From NCBI GenBank assembly GCA_005408345.1, contig SEMN01000020.1, positions 1,054,001 through 1,118,000 on the forward strand: a DNA stretch of 64,000 nucleotides, in the 5' to 3' direction. Below the pieces are notes generated by a model. It did no database searches and was not told the DNA's origin. It saw only the letters and a list, made by a program, of their open reading frames with translations. The stretch comes from Macquaria australasica. Taxonomy: Eukaryota; Chordata; Actinopteri; Centrarchiformes; Percichthyidae. Both the position numbers and the translations under genes were made by a program. This document shows, piece after piece, positions 11,544 through 20,599 of the stretch; position 1 is the first letter of the stretch, and the number at the start of each line of letters is the position of its first letter.

Positions 11544-14222
11544 TTGTCACATCAGTAGTTTATAGCCTGGATAAAACATCAGGTGTTATGGTGGTTATGT
11601 TGCATAAAATCAAATAATCTATGTCTAAATGAACAACCTCTCTTCTGTGTGTGCTTACCGTCATGTGCACTATTGATGAGGCTCACTAAATGAGAACCAA
11701 GCACTCCTAATACAAGTGTATCTATGCATATTGACAGCAGTGTTGTAAGAATTCTTTAAGTATGCCCTCATGGATTTAAACACATGCTTTCAACAGCTAC
11801 TGCTGTGAATTAATCATGAACAGGAAGACATGGATAATGGGCGCACAGCATAACTTAAAGGAAAACATGGGAAAGATGTTTACATTAATTTAACTGCTGT
11901 CAATCCAATTATAAAAAGACACGGACATAAGATGCATAGAGAGATAAATAGTCATTAATATCAGTGGCTTTCAATTTTCACTGTGCTTTAATTATGGACA
12001 ACACAACACAGGTTATGTGTCAATTATTCTACAAAAACAAACTAACAATTATCCTCTGGATTAGAAAGTGATTCATCAAAAACAACAGAGAGAGAGAGAG
12101 AGGGAAAAAACCTGCTGTTTAAATAACATACTGATGATGCCTATCTTTCTTATACACTTAGTTGCCAGTTTATTAGGTACACCTAGCTAAAACTACTGCA
12201 GTCTACAAGACATCTGCAATAAATCCTACCTTCCTGATGGTTATAGTGTTCAAACTGTTTTAGAGAGTGTTGATGTTGGAGGCTGTGGTTTGTGGTGCTG
12301 TCATTTACTCTACCCTCACTGATATAAATGTGGTGGACAGAATAGCAAAAAGCCCCCAAAAGGGCCATAAAGTTGATTCAACACGTCTCTGAAACAGTTT
12401 CAACATAAACTGAACATTATTACCTTCATAAAGGTAAGGTTTTGTGCAGGGCTGATGTATAACATTATATTATTCTTTTGGCAGACGCTTTTGTGCAATG
12501 CGACTTATAATAAGTGTATTCAGAACTAGATGTCTTTCAAAAATTGGAACTACATCCCTCCCAAACAAACAACTACAAGCGTGTTCAGTGCTACAGTACA
12601 TAAGTATGTACAGTAAGTAAATACTGTAGCATGTTTTGTTTATTTTTTTTGGGGGGGGGGGGTTTAGAAAAGGGGGCGAGTAAGTGATAGCATGGGGTGT
12701 CGAGGTGTAGTCTAAAAAGGTGGGTTTCCAGCCTGCAGTGGAAAATTAGACTGGATTTGTTTTAGCCAATAAATGGGTAACTGAGCGTATTAGTCCGTAT
12801 TTATACATAAACACACACAATTTCATCAAGAATCATTCAAACCTTTGTGACAAAGATATGTCCTGGAAACAGGGTAGATGAACCTGACATTCTTAACATG
12901 TGTGAAAGGCCGATATTTATAGGTAGTATATCGGTCCAATCGCTAGTAACAACTGTACTCCTAAATAACCTTTTCATGTCCTACCTGGTGACCTACACAG
13001 AGGGTTGTCTCTGCCATCCTGGCTCAAAGTGACCTCTCTTAAACACTGCAATCCCAGTAGGCACTGCAGGAGGTGATCGATGCCGTCCAGGTGGTTGCTA
13101 TGGAGACTGAGGTGCTTCAGCTTGTATTCCAGGCCATGAAGATACAACAAGCCTAATTAGGACGTCAGGAATCAACAGCATTAACATGTCAATCACTTGT
13201 TAGTGTTTTCATTTGAGTGTAGGAAAAGAAAACTGTGTTCAGTCAGTATTCAACTCACCAGTGAGGCTGTTTATCTGATTGTAGGACAAGTTTAATCTTG
13301 TTAGGTTCACGAGGCCATTCAGTCCTGAGGTAAAAGGAAGGGACATTAACAAGTGAGTGATTTTACAGCCCATAAAGCAATGACAGGAACGGAATAAACA
13401 CTCTGAAGACTCTGTAATTAAATATTACTTGGAGAACACCCACAAAGCAGAAACATTTATTGTCTGAGTAAAATTGTGACTAAAGACTCACCTTCAACCT
13501 TAGTGATTAAGTTACAGGATAAATTTAAAGTCCTCAGGGAAGTGAGCGAACTTAGACCCTCAATCTTAGAAATGCAATTGGAGGAAAGGTCTAAGTGCCG
13601 TAGGTGCCAAGCTGAGGTCAGGCCCTCGATCCTTGGGATGTGATTGCAGTGCAGATTGAGCGATGTTACAGTGGGACTCAGAGGGATATCTAGCAAACTG
13701 GACACAAAGCAACAAGGTGAAACAACAGATTCACCATGGAGGAAAAAAAAAACTTAATATCATGCCCCAACCCATTTTCTCTGCAGGAAAAAAAAATCTA
13801 AAATCTGAAGCAACAAACAATTATTTTTATTACTGATAACTTTGTGGATTTTTTTTTTTTCAATCAAAAATTGTGAAAAAAGCCCATCACAAGTTTTGAG
13901 AGGTAACGTCTTCAAATATCTTGTTTTATTTTAGATATTTTAAGTACATTTTGCTGATACTTCTGTACTTCTACTTAACGCTGAGTAAATTAGCTAATAT
14001 TTTAAAAGTTTTTTTTTACTTGAAATCGAGTATTTTTCATTGTCTACGTTTACTTAGCTACGTTGGGAATATATTCAACGTTTAATACAACTCAGGGCAC
14101 GACAAGTTTTTAGTAAACAGTCGAACAAAGCTAATAAAAACAACAACAACAAAAGAAGCTGTGATTAGTTAACATTACCTTGTTATGTTCTTGTCAATAA
14201 GACTCAGCTCCTTGTCTCCCAT
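427..14222 (-). CDS. lrrcc1: LRRCC1, centrosomal leucine-rich repeat / coiled-coil protein (19 coding exons, complete)
   Basis: The spliced minus-strand gene joins 19 exons with matching phases into 1018 codons plus TAA. Residues about 15-161 are SDS22-type leucine-rich repeats (LNLHCNHIPRIEGL, LDLSSNCISKIEGL, LNLSCNLITKVEGL, LNLSYNQINSLTG) with a cap ending in DGRDNPLCRSPG. Residues about 162-414 are poorly conserved, basic and Ser-rich, with the family signature KRDTDRTSESE. Residues about 415-1018 are heptad-rich coiled coil, with family-typical stretches such as ALHTTDR, RIWGQELAQQG, KIIDDQTETIRRLKE and MRQLLQET. The human protein has the same order and nearly the same length. From family knowledge, LRRCC1 localises to centrosomes and centrioles and is needed for spindle pole integrity; it has been linked to cilia. 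The start at 14220-14222 (MGDKELSLIDKN) has G at -3 and +4. RALYL lies upstream on the same strand. I see no disruption. Identification is very secure; single exon edges are inferred from GT/AG and reading frame. Confidence 0.95.
546..590. repeat. (CA)n(GA)n microsatellite
   Basis: A CA dinucleotide run of about 27 bases is followed by a GA run, just upstream of the LRRCC1 exon 19 acceptor. Confidence 0.95.
785..1146 (-). mobile_element. tRNA-headed SINE / L2-like tail in LRRCC1 intron 18
   Basis: Read on the minus strand it begins GGGCGGCACGGTGGTGCAGT. It has a degraded B-box-like GGTTCTGAGTTCGCC and continues into the fish repeat body containing GAACATGCA and CAGCTGGGATTGGCTCCAG. It ends near CCGCTTATCC on the plus strand. 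This is a very common teleost repeat. The small reading frames inside it are meaningless. Confidence 0.75.
1581..1716 (-). CDS. lrrcc1: LRRCC1 coding exon 18 (coiled coil)
   Basis: Encodes AAVEKLRCVDDAFRRQLESG to LANEKQKHIEQANQK, matching human MDDAFKRQV and QLANEKQKCIDSANLK. The acceptor is CTGCAG|A and the donor is AAG|GTAAAA (phase 0). Confidence 0.94.
2637..2774 (-). CDS. lrrcc1: LRRCC1 coding exon 17 (coiled coil)
   Basis: Encodes DSSKKWQEKADLLTRLESQV to LLLEERDKATEAH, matching human LNRKWHDKGELLCHLETQV. The acceptor is TATTAG|T and the donor is CACAA|GTATGA (phase 2). Confidence 0.93.
3025..3233 (-). CDS. lrrcc1: LRRCC1 coding exon 16 (coiled coil, GC donor)
   Basis: Encodes ALQERDDQIRRLREEAVQAQ to LEDKEAELEEVKRVY. 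The acceptor is GTCTAAG|GCT. The 5' splice site is CAG|GCAAGC, a non-canonical GC donor. The frame and homology (human LEEIRKAYS) leave no GT alternative. Confidence 0.9.
3464..3627 (-). CDS. lrrcc1: LRRCC1 coding exon 15 (coiled coil)
   Basis: Encodes ASLAQDRGRLEARIEVLGAE to KAKIIDDQTETIRRLKE, matching human KCKIIDDQTETIRKLKD. The acceptor is ACTAG|GA and the donor is GAG|GTAATA (phase 0). Confidence 0.95.
4168..4342 (-). CDS. lrrcc1: LRRCC1 coding exon 14 (coiled coil)
   Basis: Encodes SRLHSLEAEVEQDRRLGLQL to AERRIWGQELAQQ, nearly identical to human TERKVWGHELAQQG. The acceptor is TGCCAG|AGC and the donor is CAAG|GTGGGG (phase 1). Confidence 0.95.
4640..4825 (-). CDS. lrrcc1: LRRCC1 coding exon 13 (coiled coil)
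   Basis: 62 codons, VKEACDQMTTELLGLKATLA to KSRISELIKAKRDAVTDLK. It includes LTSMVKEQKSR (human LTCMVKEQKTK). The acceptor is TGTAG|GTA and the donor is AAAG|GTACAG (phase 0). Confidence 0.94.
5460..5661 (-). CDS. lrrcc1: LRRCC1 coding exon 12 (coiled coil)
   Basis: Encodes KQLDLRLQPGGADFREAVAK to ALEDEFRMALTIEAARFSE, matching human LENEFRIALTVEARRFQD. The acceptor is TCACAG|A. The donor is GAG|GTCTGC, a weak match to the U1 consensus but required by the reading frame (phase 0). Confidence 0.94.
6368..6507 (-). CDS. lrrcc1: LRRCC1 coding exon 11 (coiled coil)
   Basis: Encodes MKRHQELENKAAALKREL to LQQLHELLASREQEHR, matching human QQLHQLLALKEQEHR. The acceptor is CTTCAG|ATG and the donor is CACAG|GTACCC (phase 2). 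Confidence 0.94.
6813..7017 (-). CDS. lrrcc1: LRRCC1 coding exon 10 (coiled coil)
   Basis: Encodes LKELLLKERSGRSELQTRAE to ALRARQQAEE. The acceptor is ATCTAG|A and the donor is GAGGAG|GTACAG (phase 0). Confidence 0.93.
7976..8124 (-). CDS. lrrcc1: LRRCC1 coding exon 9 (coiled coil begins)
   Basis: Encodes TIVEERDQERERRWKAEQAV to DLQSMALHTTDR, colinear with human EREKRWRAEQAE and IHSLALLTTDR. The acceptor is ACTCAG|A and the donor is ACAG|GTAAGA (phase 2). Confidence 0.95.
8537..8711 (-). CDS. lrrcc1: LRRCC1 coding exon 8 (basic, low complexity)
   Basis: Encodes SDQENHKQRSSKSAVGPRRK to STEEEETYR. It is weakly conserved, but the phases and the TYR|TIVEERDQE junction fit human YQSLVEQLDQE. The acceptor is GTGCAG|C and the donor is CAGG|GTACAA (phase 0). 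Confidence 0.88.
9280..9428. mobile_element. Short MITE with about 26-bp terminal inverted repeats
   Basis: The left end (ACTCCCTGATTTTGTTATAG) is mirrored by the right end (CTATAACAAAATCAGGGAGT) across about 95 bp. There is no coding capacity. It lies in LRRCC1 intron 7. The family is not recognised. Confidence 0.7.
9532..9731 (-). CDS. lrrcc1: LRRCC1 coding exon 7 (basic linker)
   Basis: Contains KAKRDTDRTSESECDSGKEN, which matches the human KRDTDITSESD signature, then an Arg/Lys-rich tail. The acceptor is ACTCAG|GCC and the donor is ACAG|GTGATT (phase 2). Confidence 0.92.
10228..10443 (-). CDS. lrrcc1: LRRCC1 coding exon 6
   Basis: 72 codons, VRGDVHLTTPRIDEVLTQFR to LEHQVSQLIQQ. The segment TTPRIDEVL aligns with human TAPIDELVPL. 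The acceptor is TTGCAG| and the donor is CAG|GTGCTC (phase 0). Confidence 0.9.
11303..11469 (-). CDS. lrrcc1: LRRCC1 coding exon 5
   Basis: Starts GYREIVMQSSPQISVLDGLD, the LRR C-cap region, and continues to SSDTSHNEA. The acceptor is GCTGCAG|GT and the donor is GCA|GTAATT (phase 0). A long CA microsatellite begins a few bases upstream of the acceptor. Confidence 0.9.
11475..11540. repeat. Long (CA)n microsatellite
   Basis: More than 30 CA units lie directly upstream (on the minus strand) of the LRRCC1 exon 5 acceptor. On the transcribed strand it is a (GT)n run near the branch/polypyrimidine area. Confidence 0.97.
12156..12445. mobile_element. Interspersed repeat (GTTTATTAGGTACACCTA family)
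   Basis: Begins with TTGCCAGTTTATTAGGTACA, a motif I recognise from a dispersed fish repeat, and ends near CCTTCATAAAGGTAAGG. Non-coding, in LRRCC1 intron 4. Confidence 0.5.
12470..12750. repeat. Degenerate interspersed repeat with T/G homopolymer
   Basis: Contains TTGTGCAATGCGACTTATAA and GGTGGGTTTCCAGCCTGCAG, typical of a dispersed fish element, with a T run followed by a G run at about 12642-12662. Non-coding. Confidence 0.4.
12985..13152 (-). CDS. lrrcc1: LRRCC1 coding exon 4 (last LRRs and cap)
   Basis: Encodes LLYLHGLEYKLKHLSLHSNH, HLLQCLLGLQCLREV and DGRDNPLCRSPG, matching the end of the human LRR domain. The acceptor is AATTAG|GC and the donor is CCAG|GTAGGA (phase 1). Confidence 0.93.
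13259..13324 (-). CDS. lrrcc1: LRRCC1 coding exon 3 (leucine-rich repeat)
   Basis: Encodes LNGLVNLTRLNLSYNQINSL, one LRR. The acceptor is CCTCAG|GA and the donor is ACTG|GTGAGT (phase 1 in and out). Confidence 0.93.
13492..13697 (-). CDS. lrrcc1: LRRCC1 coding exon 2 (leucine-rich repeats)
   Basis: Residues about 15-83. It carries three LRRs (LNLHCNHIPRIEGL, LDLSSNCISKIEGL, LNLSCNLITKVEG). The acceptor is GTCCAG|T and the donor is GAAG|GTGAGT (phase 1). Confidence 0.95.
13905..14065. mobile_element. Degenerate copy of the 'TACTTAAGTA' repeat
   Basis: AT-rich text with repeated TACTTxTGTACTTxTACTT resembles the element at 44361-45198. It sits in LRRCC1 intron 1 close to the promoter. Confidence 0.45.
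14179..14222 (-). CDS. lrrcc1: LRRCC1 coding exon 1 (start codon)
   Basis: Encodes MGDKELSLIDKNIT plus two bases (phase 2). The donor is AG|GTAATG. The initiator is in a good Kozak context (G at -3, G at +4), although another ATG lies 11 bases upstream in a different frame. Confidence 0.85.
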
Positions 14223-14233
14223 AACGATGACAT
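14204..14233 (-). other. uORF overlapping the LRRCC1 start codon
   Basis: An ATG at 14231-14233 opens a nine-codon frame (MSSLWETRS) ending in TGA at 14204-14206. It overlaps the main start codon out of frame. By scanning logic it could lower translation of LRRCC1. Whether it lies in the mRNA depends on the unseen transcription start. Confidence 0.5.
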
Positions 14234-14660
14234 TTACCCGTTTGCACTGTAGACGGTTTAATCGTCAAGTCTTCAAGCTGACAAAACAAAGGCATCTACC
14301 ACTGCTGTCGTGTGAGGCTAAAAGTGCAGAAAACTAGCAGAGAATTAGCGAATAACTAACTTACATCGCAGTATTTAGCCAAGTTAACTAGGTTCACGTT
14401 AGCAGCCCAGCGACAGTTTACTAGCTGTCGAGCTCAGGGGGCAAACCGTTTTTCAACGCAGCTACAAAAGCAGGAGCAGAAAACAAGTGTAGTGTTGTAT
14501 TTTCTCATGTGTGAGCTCGTTAAAAAACATTTGTTGTTGTTTTTAGCCTCTCGTGTGTCGAGTCGAACTAGCCGCGTCTAGCGTCGGACTTCCTGTTTAC
14601 ATGACGTAGTTAACGGTAACATCCGGGCAATCTTGACTTGAACGTGACCCCGCCCACCGA
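14223..14660 (-). promoter_or_regulatory. LRRCC1 promoter and 5' UTR region
   Basis: This GC-richer island with CpGs lies directly upstream of the LRRCC1 start. It contains, on the plus strand, an ETS-like ACTTCCTG (about 14588), a CRE-like TGACGTAG (about 14601) and CCGCCC (about 14650). No TATA box is evident. This is typical of housekeeping or ciliary genes. The transcription start is not determined. Confidence 0.6.
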
Positions 14661-15413
14661 AGACTCCCTCCGGACTGTTTTAGGTAAACGCAGATGTAAT
14701 ATGTGATATAATCTATAATATATAGCTAATATATCGTAGACAGTGTACTTATAACGCTGTGAATAATTTGTACGTGTACTGAAACAGAGGGGGGAAGTAA
14801 GACATAAGGATGTTCTGGAGTTTAAGAGGCTTATTGAGCAGTTACATGTTTTTATATAACACTGAAGTTTGACACTGTAATACCACCTGAGAGGTGATCT
14901 AGCTTGTGTTCTTCACTGAAAGGTGCAGGAGATCTCCGCTTATACATATAAAAATATATTAACATGAGAACATATTACAAATTCTCAATGTATAAATTGA
15001 TTAAAGGGTTGCCCCCAGCGATTCAGTATTGCACATTCATACGGTTGGGGAAGCTGCTAGAGACAGATAAAAGTGGAATAGTCAAAATCAAAGCACCAGA
15101 GTCTGAGATATCCAGATTTTTAGGTCCCAGGCTCAAAAAATTCTACATTTCCCATAGGACAACTCAGTATAATTTTTTCTCTAGACTCTCCCTGCCTTGT
15201 AAATGTCCACCTCTTTCAAACTCAACACCCCCAGTCGGCACTGCAGGGTTTCTATTAATAACATCAAGTCTCACAGAGTGATGAAAAATAGCCTTTTAAA
15301 TACAAAATATATAAAAACTAAAATACGTTTCAAGGTCATGGAATTGCAAATGTTCAAATTTCCATTTTTTCTATGCACTTTAAGGACTTTTGTTCATGTT
15401 GGCTTGAAAGTTG

Positions 15414-15534
15414 AGCTTCAAAGTTCATTCTTGACTTGAACCAGAAGTCAAGAAGAAGCTACTAAACGGACCTTGAGATGAGATGGGGTTTTTTTCAACT
15501 GTATTTTTCAAGGTCAAGAGTGAATTTTGAAGCT
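15414..15534. repeat. Inverted repeat (27-bp arms, ~66-bp loop)
   Basis: The arm AGCTTCAAAGTTCATTCTTG (15414 on) is mirrored at 15507-15534 (TCAAGAGTGAATTTTGAAGCT region) with few mismatches. It could form a hairpin. Confidence 0.6.
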
Positions 15535-16559
15535 GATGGGGTTATAAACCAAAAACATACAGCATACAGACTAAATTCATGTAAGACAAAACAAAATACA
15601 CAAACACTGTTTGTCCATATGCAAACTATATAGAATTCAAGTTTTACAGCATTTTTAGTTCTTATAGATTTGTTTATCTCATAAGCCCCATAATGTTAAT
15701 CGCTCACACATCATCATTACTGTGTGTACGTGTCTGCGTCTATCACTCCCTGTGTTTAACCGACATTGTTTCTTTATGTGTGTTTACTTTTCTTGAAGCT
15801 GGGAAAAAATCTTGTCAAAACTAAGGACACATGCTTGGCTTCCACTGTTTCACATCTTCATGCTTGATTCTTTTTAAGTACCAGCTGCTTCCCTCAGAAT
15901 TTGTACCCCGTCCTTGCAGCAATCTCACAGACACAAACAAACATGTTACATGAAAAACACAATATTTTATGCGTGCCAAAACAAAGACGTTTTGGTGTAT
16001 AATAGTAATTCTGCATTTATTATAACATAGATGAAACAGCTCTATGCTTTTCCTTTTGCCATTTGTGTGTGAGGAAGAACAAAACATCAGTATATTTTCA
16101 GCTATTTTCATCTGCTAATACCAGAGCGAGAGGGAATATCCACTGAAGTCCTTCTAACTCATCAAATAGTTTCACAAGCAACTGAACATAATCTCCCTGT
16201 TGATGCATGGACAGGATGTCGCAGACACACGCTAGAATCTTTAAGGGTAGTATACAGGATGTTTAATGCAACCCATTTTAATAGGCATCTCCAAACCTCA
16301 ATTTCCAAAAATAGTCTTAATAGAGAATTAGTATTTGAACCACAGGAGAATAACGTGATATATATCATACCTCACTAATATATTTAAACTCTTAAAAGTG
16401 CCCTGCACATGAGCAAAAATGTGACAAATTGTATTCAGTAAATAGTGTTTCACCATGAAAGAGTTAGATAAACATAAAGCTGATGAATGAAGACTTTGCA
16501 ATTTTGGAAATATTCATAGGGCATAATATTAAATATAAATGACTCCTTTTATGTTTGCT

Positions 16560-16960
16560 TTCCCGAAGATATAATTCATAAAACTTTCTACATTAGCTCT
16601 ATCTTTGACTTATAGGCCTGTGAAACAATGCTTGCTGCGAGTTGTGCATCCTCACTCAACTATGGCTAATCAAAGATGTATTATAAAGATCCTGACCCCT
16701 ATTATACTCGTAATTCCTCTACCAGCTACAGGCCGGTGATTGATTTAGTTCATCACACACTGAACATTGTCCATATTAGAGGAGCTGCATGACTGATCAT
16801 TGTACTCACTGGCTGCCAGCCAGCGATGATAGAACCAATTATACCTGCAACCCAGCCAGTGGCCCTCCTTAACCTGTGAAAATGATGATCTGGTGCTAAT
16901 GAAGTGACTGAATTAGAAATGCCATCTGCCTCACCACCACTTATCTCCCATAGGCTGTAG
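16560..16960. promoter_or_regulatory. Candidate conserved non-coding block
   Basis: Non-repetitive sequence of balanced composition, without low complexity, containing AATTATAC, TGATTGATTTAG and GCTAATGAAGTGACTGAATTAG. It resembles teleost conserved enhancers in texture. No alignment was possible, so this is only a candidate. Confidence 0.25.
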
Positions 16961-17244
16961 TTTTCAAGGGCACTGTGTTTAAAAAAAATAGATGAATATT
17001 CTCAGAGCCAATTAGAGAACAGGACTAATGTATAGGGATGCTATAATTAAACTTGAGTAGAGAATTTGTACATTTAGCATCATTCTGTCTTTATTTTCAC
17101 CTCACTACTCCCATTTGTTTTGAAAATGGTTTGAAGGTGGAGGAAAAGGTTACACAGAAGTAGAACTTTAGCTTGAGTCAGGTGGTAAATTTGCTAATAA
17201 ATGCTATTTCTGGTGTTATATAAAGTTAGTAACAAGATAAAGAG

Positions 17245-18290
17245 CCTACGGCAGTGCTAGCTGCACTGTGATGTTTTACTTACAGTAGGCATAGCAGTGC
17301 TTTGAGCTAAATGCTAACACACTGACGTTAAGAGGGTATAATGTTTAGCATGTTTACCATCCTAGTTTAGCATGTTAACATTTGCTAGAAGTAAACACAA
17401 AGTACAGCTGAGGCTGATGATGGGATGTCATCATTTTTGTAGATATTTAGTCATAACCAAATTAAACTGACGACGGCGCTAGGTAAGAAGAAGGTATTAC
17501 CAAAGTTATTACAATTCATCCTGAGGGACACGAACGTCTGCGGTAGTGGTGGAAGTATTCAGATCCTTTACTTAAGTAAAAGTACTAATACCACACTAAA
17601 ATACTCTGTTACACGCAAAGGTTCTGTATTGAAAATGTTACTTATGTAAGTATAATCAGGAAAATGTACTTAAAGTATCAAAACTACTCAATGCAGAAAA
17701 ATGTCCTGTGTGACTGTTATTATGTTTATATATATCATTAGATTATTACACATGCATTAATGTACTGGAAGCTGGAACCATGAAATGACTGAGTAATAAA
17801 ATAGTTGCCAATTAATTTTCTGTCAATCAATTTATCAACTAATCATTTTAGCTTACTTATATATACTGTTCTGTAGTTTAAGTTATCAGTAACTGTAAAT
17901 GTGGAGTAGAATTACAGTTACAATTACAGAAAAATAATACTCAAGTAAAATACAAGCACCTCAAATTTGTTCTTAAGTACAGTACTTGAGTACATTTATT
18001 TAGTTATTTCACTAGTGAATGTCTGTACCAGATTTATTGGCAGTCCATCAAATAGTTTTTGTGACATTTCAGTTAAAACCAGCAACATGAACCTCATGGT
18101 GGCACTGGAGGAAAATTCAGAGTAGGATTCATCTTCTGGGGACCCTGAATGTCTGTACCAAATTTCATGACAATCCATCAAATAGTTGTTGAGATATTTC
18201 AGTCTGGACCAAAGTGGTGAACCGACAGACAGACTGACAGACCGATGTTGTCTTCCCCAGAGTGATGGATGGATGAAAATGGTTTGAGGC
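17245..18290. mobile_element. Composite repeat (GTCTGTACCAAATTTCATG family) with nested insertion
   Basis: The outer element runs from GCTTTGAGCTAAATGCTAAC (about 17300) to GACAGACTGACAGACCGATG (about 18245) and contains two tandem AATGTCTGTACCA modules. A second element (about 17545-18000; GTGGTGGAAGTATTCAGATC to ACTTGAGTACATTTA) interrupts it. Confidence 0.6.
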
Positions 18291-18499
18291 TGGAGGAGAA
18301 AAGTTAACTTTAAGTTTAGTCAGGTAGTAACTTTCCAATGCTACTTCTAATGTCATATGAGGTTAATAAAAAATAAAAAAAAGATTGTTGAAGTTGTTTT
18401 GCAAGCCTTAAATGAAAATAAAGTATTTGTACTGAGCAGAAGACCCCCACAGAAACAGAAACTGTTTGTGAAAATGAAAGCACTCAGGCAGGCATTTAA

Positions 18500-19310
18500 T
18501 TTTTTTTTTTGGGAGGAACGGGTTTATTTCAAAAACTGTTATCAACCATAGCTGTACAACAGATGCAATGAATACAAATGATCCATAATAGCCACATTTT
18601 AAACATGCTGATAGTAAAAAATAGTAATCTTTTGTTTACCATAAACAGAATGTAAACAGAATTCAAAATGCATCTCATCATGTATAAACAAATGAACATG
18701 ATATGCATACAATACTGTGAGGAGACATTGTGAATAAATTACATACTGTACATTGCAGCAAAATGTACGAATAAAGCAAATCACATAATTATCAAGTGTC
18801 AAAATAAATGTGTTCCTCTTACATTCATATTTAGCTCTCTGCCAGCGTCGTGGCTCGTCAGTTTTCAATGCACAGAAACAGAACAAACATACATTTGCGG
18901 TACAACAAAAGGAGGGCATTTCATGGTTCATCTGATTGATCACGTAAACTGTATTTTTATGCACAATACAGACCATAATATATTAAGCACACAATATATT
19001 GTCCTTATTTTGTCAGAGAGGCAATCAGTTTGAAGGGAAATTATTGATTGCTCTCTGCAGTTGATCTTGCAGTAGTCTGGAGAATATTCATAACCAGCGT
19101 TTTGATGAAGTACACATCAGGAGTGTCATGTTCTAATGAGGCAAACAAGCAACAAACAAGTCTGAAAAACTCTCCTCCTGCTGTCAGTCACTCCCGTCAT
19201 TGCTTTCCTTTCCTTTCAAATACACCCTCTCGATGAAGAAGGTTTTGCTGGTATCTGTTCTCCCAACTGTAGGCTTCCTTTTCCCCCAACTTGACAAAAG
19301 ACGGAAAAAA
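18500..19310. other. AT-rich region, possible RALYL 3' UTR
   Basis: No transposon was recognised here. On the minus strand AATAAA lies at 18523-18528, after a long AT-rich, non-repetitive stretch. A pyrimidine-rich tract ending in AG lies at about 19290-19318 on the minus strand. This would suit the missing RALYL terminal exon and 3' UTR, but no convincing C-terminal peptide was identified. Confidence 0.25.
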
Positions 19311-19950
19311 AAATAAAATAAAAATAAAAGACAGACTGAAGTGAAAATTCATTATTATTGCCAGACTGTCTTTCACGGTAAACCTATGTAGAAAAAGTTG
19401 CTACATTTTAGGTGCTTTATCTGCAAGATTTTCCTGTGATGTGAGTGGAAAACCAGAGGAGGCATGGGGGGGCTGTGACCAACGTTAAATAAACCAGTGC
19501 TCCTGCTATTACCTGCAACCACTGAGATATCCACCTGAGGACAAACAGTTCATTATACCATCATCTTAACGGTCTATCATATTCAGAGTGGCTGAAAAAG
19601 ATTTCCGTTATCTACCGTTACTTGAGGACAGCAGGGAGGAAATTTCAGCCAAGAGGCAAATTAAATCTCTTAGCTATTTGTTCATACAAAGAAAATCAGG
19701 GGATTTAAATGTCGTCTGATGGAAAGTGCGGATGAGACGGAGTCCTATCTCTGCGGCTGTTCAGACAGTCATCAGTGATAACTGCAGAGAGGCTGGCTTT
19801 TCTTACGCTGCCAGACAGAGAGAATGACAGGCCATTTAGAAGAGCAGTGTTTCTCACTCTCTCATTCGGCTTAAATGTGGAAAAATAAGCCTCAGATATT
19901 TGGAGCCGCTGTTGCTGCTGACTATAAGTTGAAAAGGGGTACTGTGCATA

Positions 19951-20155
19951 TAAGATAAGATAAGATAAGATAAGCCTTTATTGTCCCACAGCGGGGAAAT
20001 TTTTAGCGTTGCAGCAGCCAGCAAAAGTGTCATATATAGAAATACAATAAAATAAATAGAAAAATAGTCCTATACACAGTATAGACAGAAATAAATAATA
20101 GAGTGACTGAGTGCAGTTGTAAGTATGAACAAATAGATAAGATAACATCATGAAT

Positions 20156-20157
<2 letters not shown>
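19951..20157 (-). mobile_element. LINE 3'-end fragment with (TTATC)n tail
   Basis: On the minus strand it reads AAATTTCCCCGCTGTGGGAC and AATAAAGG followed by tandem CTTATCTTATC units. That is the tail structure of a truncated non-LTR retrotransposon. It ends at an AT microsatellite. Confidence 0.55.

Positions 20158-20217
<60 letters not shown>
20158..20217. repeat. (AT)n microsatellite
   Basis: About 28 uninterrupted AT units. Confidence 0.97.
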
Positions 20218-20218
<1 letters not shown>

Positions 20219-20599
20219 TTTGTTCTCATATACATAAAGAAATGTGCCCTTTCAAGCAGAGATTAAATACTGACCTTACTCAGTTGTCAATGTCTGATAT
20301 GTGGTTCTCTATCTGCAATTATAAGATAAAATACATAAGTCACAGCCATGACATCAATAGAGACTTATAACTGGTCCTTTTTTAACTCCTAATCATTTTA
20401 AATTAAACATTGAATTTGTGTTTTAATTAACTTGCAAGTTTGTCACATGCATGGCTTTTTCATTAAGTCACAATGGCAAAATATCAGAATAAATAGAAGT
20501 GCTTTTAAGGCCACTATAAACTAAAGAGTTTTAGTTAATTCTGGTTTACTTTTCCACAATTAATTTGGACACAAAAAGGAAAAACAAAAAAACAAAAAA

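Larger units (their letters stand above)
14661..17240. other. Intergenic, no gene recognised
   Basis: AT-rich DNA between the LRRCC1 promoter and the first repeat cluster. An inverted repeat at 15414-15534 and a non-repetitive, possibly conserved block at about 16560-16960 are the only structures noticed. Confidence 0.5.

Noticed and set aside
14964..15281. 105-codon plus-strand frame near 15 kb
   Set aside because: Could be a transposon remnant, but no domain could be named and the flanking frames are broken.
18599..18976. 125-codon minus-strand frame considered as a RALYL terminal exon
   Set aside because: No match to the expected acidic or GHELFLQIK-like C-terminus and no phase-0 acceptor that makes a plausible short tail; kept only as possible 3' UTR.
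19978..20235. Frame with a long Ile-Tyr repeat
   Set aside because: It is the translation of an AT microsatellite and the adjoining LINE tail.
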